Shown here in pieces: positions 62,192 to 64,000 of a stretch of DNA of 64,000 nucleotides (the stretch's first letter is position 1; each line of letters opens with the position of its first letter). A program made the position numbers and the translations under genes. The notes beneath the pieces are model-generated. The model did no database searches, was not told the origin of the DNA, and was given only the letters and a program-made list of their open reading frames with translations. Origin of the DNA: Mucilaginibacter rubeus (GTDB lineage: Bacteria > Bacteroidota > Bacteroidia > Sphingobacteriales > Sphingobacteriaceae); the NCBI RefSeq assembly GCF_003286415.2, contig NZ_CP043450.1, forward strand, positions 62,001 to 126,000, read 5' to 3'.

Positions 62192-63730
62192 TTAATAACC
62201 TGGATTTTGTACCATTTTACCCGGGTTAAGATCAACCTCGGGCTGTGGTATCGGGAACAGCAATTTATTGGCTGTTACGGTATAAGCGTCTGGCGACAGA
62301 TATGAAACCTGCTGTTTTAACGCGGCTCCAAACGCGTTCATTACTTCAATAGCTTTACCTGATCGGGTAAGGTCATGCCAGCGGTGGTTTTCAAAGGCTA
62401 ACTCAACCCGGCGTTCGTGCAAAATTACATCACGAAGAGAAGCCTGATCGGTAGCGGTTGTAGCGGCTAAACCTGCACGAGCGCGTACAGTATTTAATTC
62501 GGTTAAAGGCGATTTGCCTTGCTCATTTTTAGCTTCGGCCAACAACAGCAAAGCATCGGCATAACGGTATATCGGGAAATTATCATTTGAGCCGGTGTTG
62601 AAATTTAGGCCATGTTCATACTTTTTAATGTATGGTACTCCAATTTTACCGGCGGCAGGCACATAGCCAATCACACTTTTTTTAGCCGAGTAAACAAACA
62701 GGTCGCTGGCGTTATAAGCGCCCTCAACAATACCGATAGAGGCGTCAAGGCGTTTATCACCCGGTTCATAAGTATTGATCAAATCCTGGGTTGGGGTGTT
62801 CCAACCGCCGGTGCTGCTGTTATTCACAGCCGTAACTGTGATAATGGATGTATTGGTGCTGCGCGGCAAAAAGTAAAACGAAATCACGTTAGGTGTTGAA
62901 GTTGCATCGAGACCTTCTAAGTACTGGATCTCAAACAACGATTCCTTGCTGTTTTTGTTGGTAGGTACAAACGCGTTTGCATAGTCGGCGTTAAGACCGT
63001 AACCCATACCGGCAAGTGTGGTAAGCAAGGTTTCGGCATCGGCCCATTTCTTTTGGGTAATGTAAACATCTGCCAGCAACATCGTAGCAGAGCCTTTTGT
63101 GGCCTCACCCGTTTGCGGGAATTTGGCAGGCGCAGCAAGTTCGCTGATGGCGTCTTTGGCATCGGCTATGATCTGGTTATAAATCTCCTCGGGAGTTGAA
63201 CGGGCTAAAAACGCGTCGTCGGCTTTTTTAACTTCCTTCAAAAATAACGGCACGCCACCATAAAGCCTTACCAGCTTAAAGTAATACCAGGCACGTAAAA
63301 ACTTGGCCTGCCCATCAATAGGAGCTTTTGTAGCTGCATCAATAGTAGTTGAAGCTGCTAACCTTTCAATAACAATATTGGTACGCGATATACCGGTATA
63401 GCAGTGCTGCCAAACGGCGTTAGCGTAATCGTTGGTTGAGGTATTGGTAAAGTCGGATATATTTTCGCGATAGATATACGCGGTGCCCCGGTTACTTGGG
63501 TAAGGCTGATAGATGGTATTGTCCGACCGCATTTCGGAGGTGAAATAGTCATTCACCAAAACATCGCGCAGCGGAGCGTAAGCAGCTATTACGGCTTGTT
63601 TAAACTGATCGGCGGTGATGTAAAAGTTGGCCCCGGTATAGGAATCCTCGGGATTAAGATCGATATAACTTTTTTTACAGGCGGTTGCTGTAATGGCAAG
63701 CAAGGCAATCAGGATATATATCTTTTTCAT
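62192..63730 (-). CDS. SusD/RagB substrate-binding lipoprotein
   Basis: A 512-residue surface lipoprotein with lipobox ITATAC followed by KKSYIDLNPEDSYTGANFYITADQFKQAVIAAYAPLRDV. IDGQAKFLRAWYYFKLVRLYGGVPLFLKEV, PIYRYADALLLLAEAKNEQG, LNTVRARAGL, VILHERRVELAFENHRWHDLTRSGKAI and the end KMVQNPGY are standard SusD blocks. It follows the SusC gene that runs off the right end of the window (26 bp gap). With the downstream phosphodiesterase it may form a phosphate-ester-scavenging locus. Confidence 0.95.
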   Translation of the reverse strand: MKKIYILIALLAITATACKKSYIDLNPEDSYTGANFYITADQFKQAVIAAYAPLRDVLVNDYFTSEMRSDNTIYQPYPSNRGTAYIYRENISDFTNTSTNDYANAVWQHCYTGISRTNIVIERLAASTTIDAATKAPIDGQAKFLRAWYYFKLVRLYGGVPLFLKEVKKADDAFLARSTPEEIYNQIIADAKDAISELAAPAKFPQTGEATKGSATMLLADVYITQKKWADAETLLTTLAGMGYGLNADYANAFVPTNKNSKESLFEIQYLEGLDATSTPNVISFYFLPRSTNTSIITVTAVNNSSTGGWNTPTQDLINTYEPGDKRLDASIGIVEGAYNASDLFVYSAKKSVIGYVPAAGKIGVPYIKKYEHGLNFNTGSNDNFPIYRYADALLLLAEAKNEQGKSPLTELNTVRARAGLAATTATDQASLRDVILHERRVELAFENHRWHDLTRSGKAIEVMNAFGAALKQQVSYLSPDAYTVTANKLLFPIPQPEVDLNPGKMVQNPGY

Positions 63731-63756
63731 GTTGATTTTAATTTATGGGGATCAAA

Positions 63757-64000
63757 CTATTTGAATGTTGCCGAAAGGCCTAACGAGAATGTTCTTGGTA
63801 TAGGGTAAGCGTTTTCGTCAACACCTATGCCCAGTGTAGGGTCAAGACCGGCAAAGTTTATCTCTGGGTTCATACCGCTGTAACCTGTAATAACAAAGGC
63901 CTGCTGTACCGAACCGTAAATCCTGATATTCCTGATCATCGACTTCTCTGGCATGTTGATACGATAGCCGAGGGAAATGTTTTTGGCAGTTAGGTATGAT
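63757..64000 (-). CDS. SusC/RagA TonB-dependent transporter, C-terminal part only
   Basis: The last 80 codons of a SusC-type barrel. The frame is open to the edge of the window and reads SYLTAKNISLGYRINMPEKS, then RIYGSVQQAFVITGYSGMNPEINF and finally RTFSLGLSATFK. The phrases LTAKNISLGYRI, the 'YSGMNPE' turn and the terminal aromatic strand are typical of the SusC C-terminus. The N-terminal ~900 residues lie outside the window, so the presence of an STN domain cannot be judged. Confidence 0.93.
   Translation of the reverse strand, partial: SYLTAKNISLGYRINMPEKSMIRNIRIYGSVQQAFVITGYSGMNPEINFAGLDPTLGIGVDENAYPIPRTFSLGLSATFK

Overview
The window is a 64-kb stretch of a Bacteroidota chromosome, most likely family Sphingobacteriaceae and close to Mucilaginibacter. 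The genus is inferred from gene content, not from a marker-gene comparison. The evidence is three SusC/SusD-type uptake loci, an ECF sigma/FecR/SusC(STN) signalling set, lipoproteins with short Cys-Lys-Lys lipoboxes, weak Shine-Dalgarno signals, a TTG-N20-TAnnTTTG promoter before the tRNA gene, and a dispersed inverted repeat of a type I associate with this group. No insertion sequence, integrase, phage gene or CRISPR array was seen.

Region 1 (1-12 kb): the 3' part of an MgtA/MgtB-type Mg2+ P-type ATPase with a 40-residue membrane microprotein overlapping its stop codon; an OprB-like carbohydrate porin; a remnant of a GH172-like gene; a GH32 fructan hydrolase; a RibD/DHFR-like reductase; a lipoprotein; and a 1442-residue membrane protein that joins a Cache-type sensor to a degenerate P-loop domain.

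Region 2 (12-24 kb): tRNA-Asn(GTT); the ribulose monophosphate genes hxlA and hxlB with a divergent AraC regulator and a long-armed inverted repeat between them; a secreted TIM-barrel glycosidase-like protein; a YVTN-propeller/phosphoesterase fusion; and an azoreductase, YCII, ECF42-type sigma factor, DUF5009 run.

Region 3 (24-36 kb): small stress and metabolism genes (SRPBCC, SnoaL-like, MarC, PQQ sugar dehydrogenase, a TetR/hydrolase pair with matching palindromic operators, a deaminase, an HtrA-like protease, an alginate lyase), a frameshifted Old Yellow Enzyme remnant, and the most interesting segment. That segment is a tight four-gene minus-strand operon at 32.0-36.2 kb encoding a patatin phospholipase, a SLOG-like protein, a deoxyribosyltransferase-like/TPR (TRAFs-binding-type) protein and a double TIR-like protein. 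It has the parts of a nucleotide-signal-driven immune system (ligand sensing, scaffold, NAD-directed and membrane-directed effectors). It lacks the CD-NTase of CBASS and does not match a named system that I know.

Region 4 (36-52 kb): ECF sigma, FecR, SusC with STN domain, SusD and a Tat-exported metallophosphoesterase form a trans-envelope-regulated uptake locus. It is followed by an AlkD-like protein, an SDR enzyme, an AraC regulator divergent from DoxX, an M19 dipeptidase carrying a low-complexity insert, a Gfo/Idh/MocA oxidoreductase, a DUF4342 protein and a dienelactone hydrolase.

Region 5 (52-64 kb): a second uptake locus headed by two LacI-like palindromes, with an F5/8C lipoprotein, SusC, SusD and two secreted zinc-metallopeptidase-like proteins. 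It is followed by a REP-like inverted repeat, a nucleotide pyrophosphatase/phosphodiesterase, a second dispersed inverted repeat, and a third SusD with the C-terminus of its SusC running off the window.
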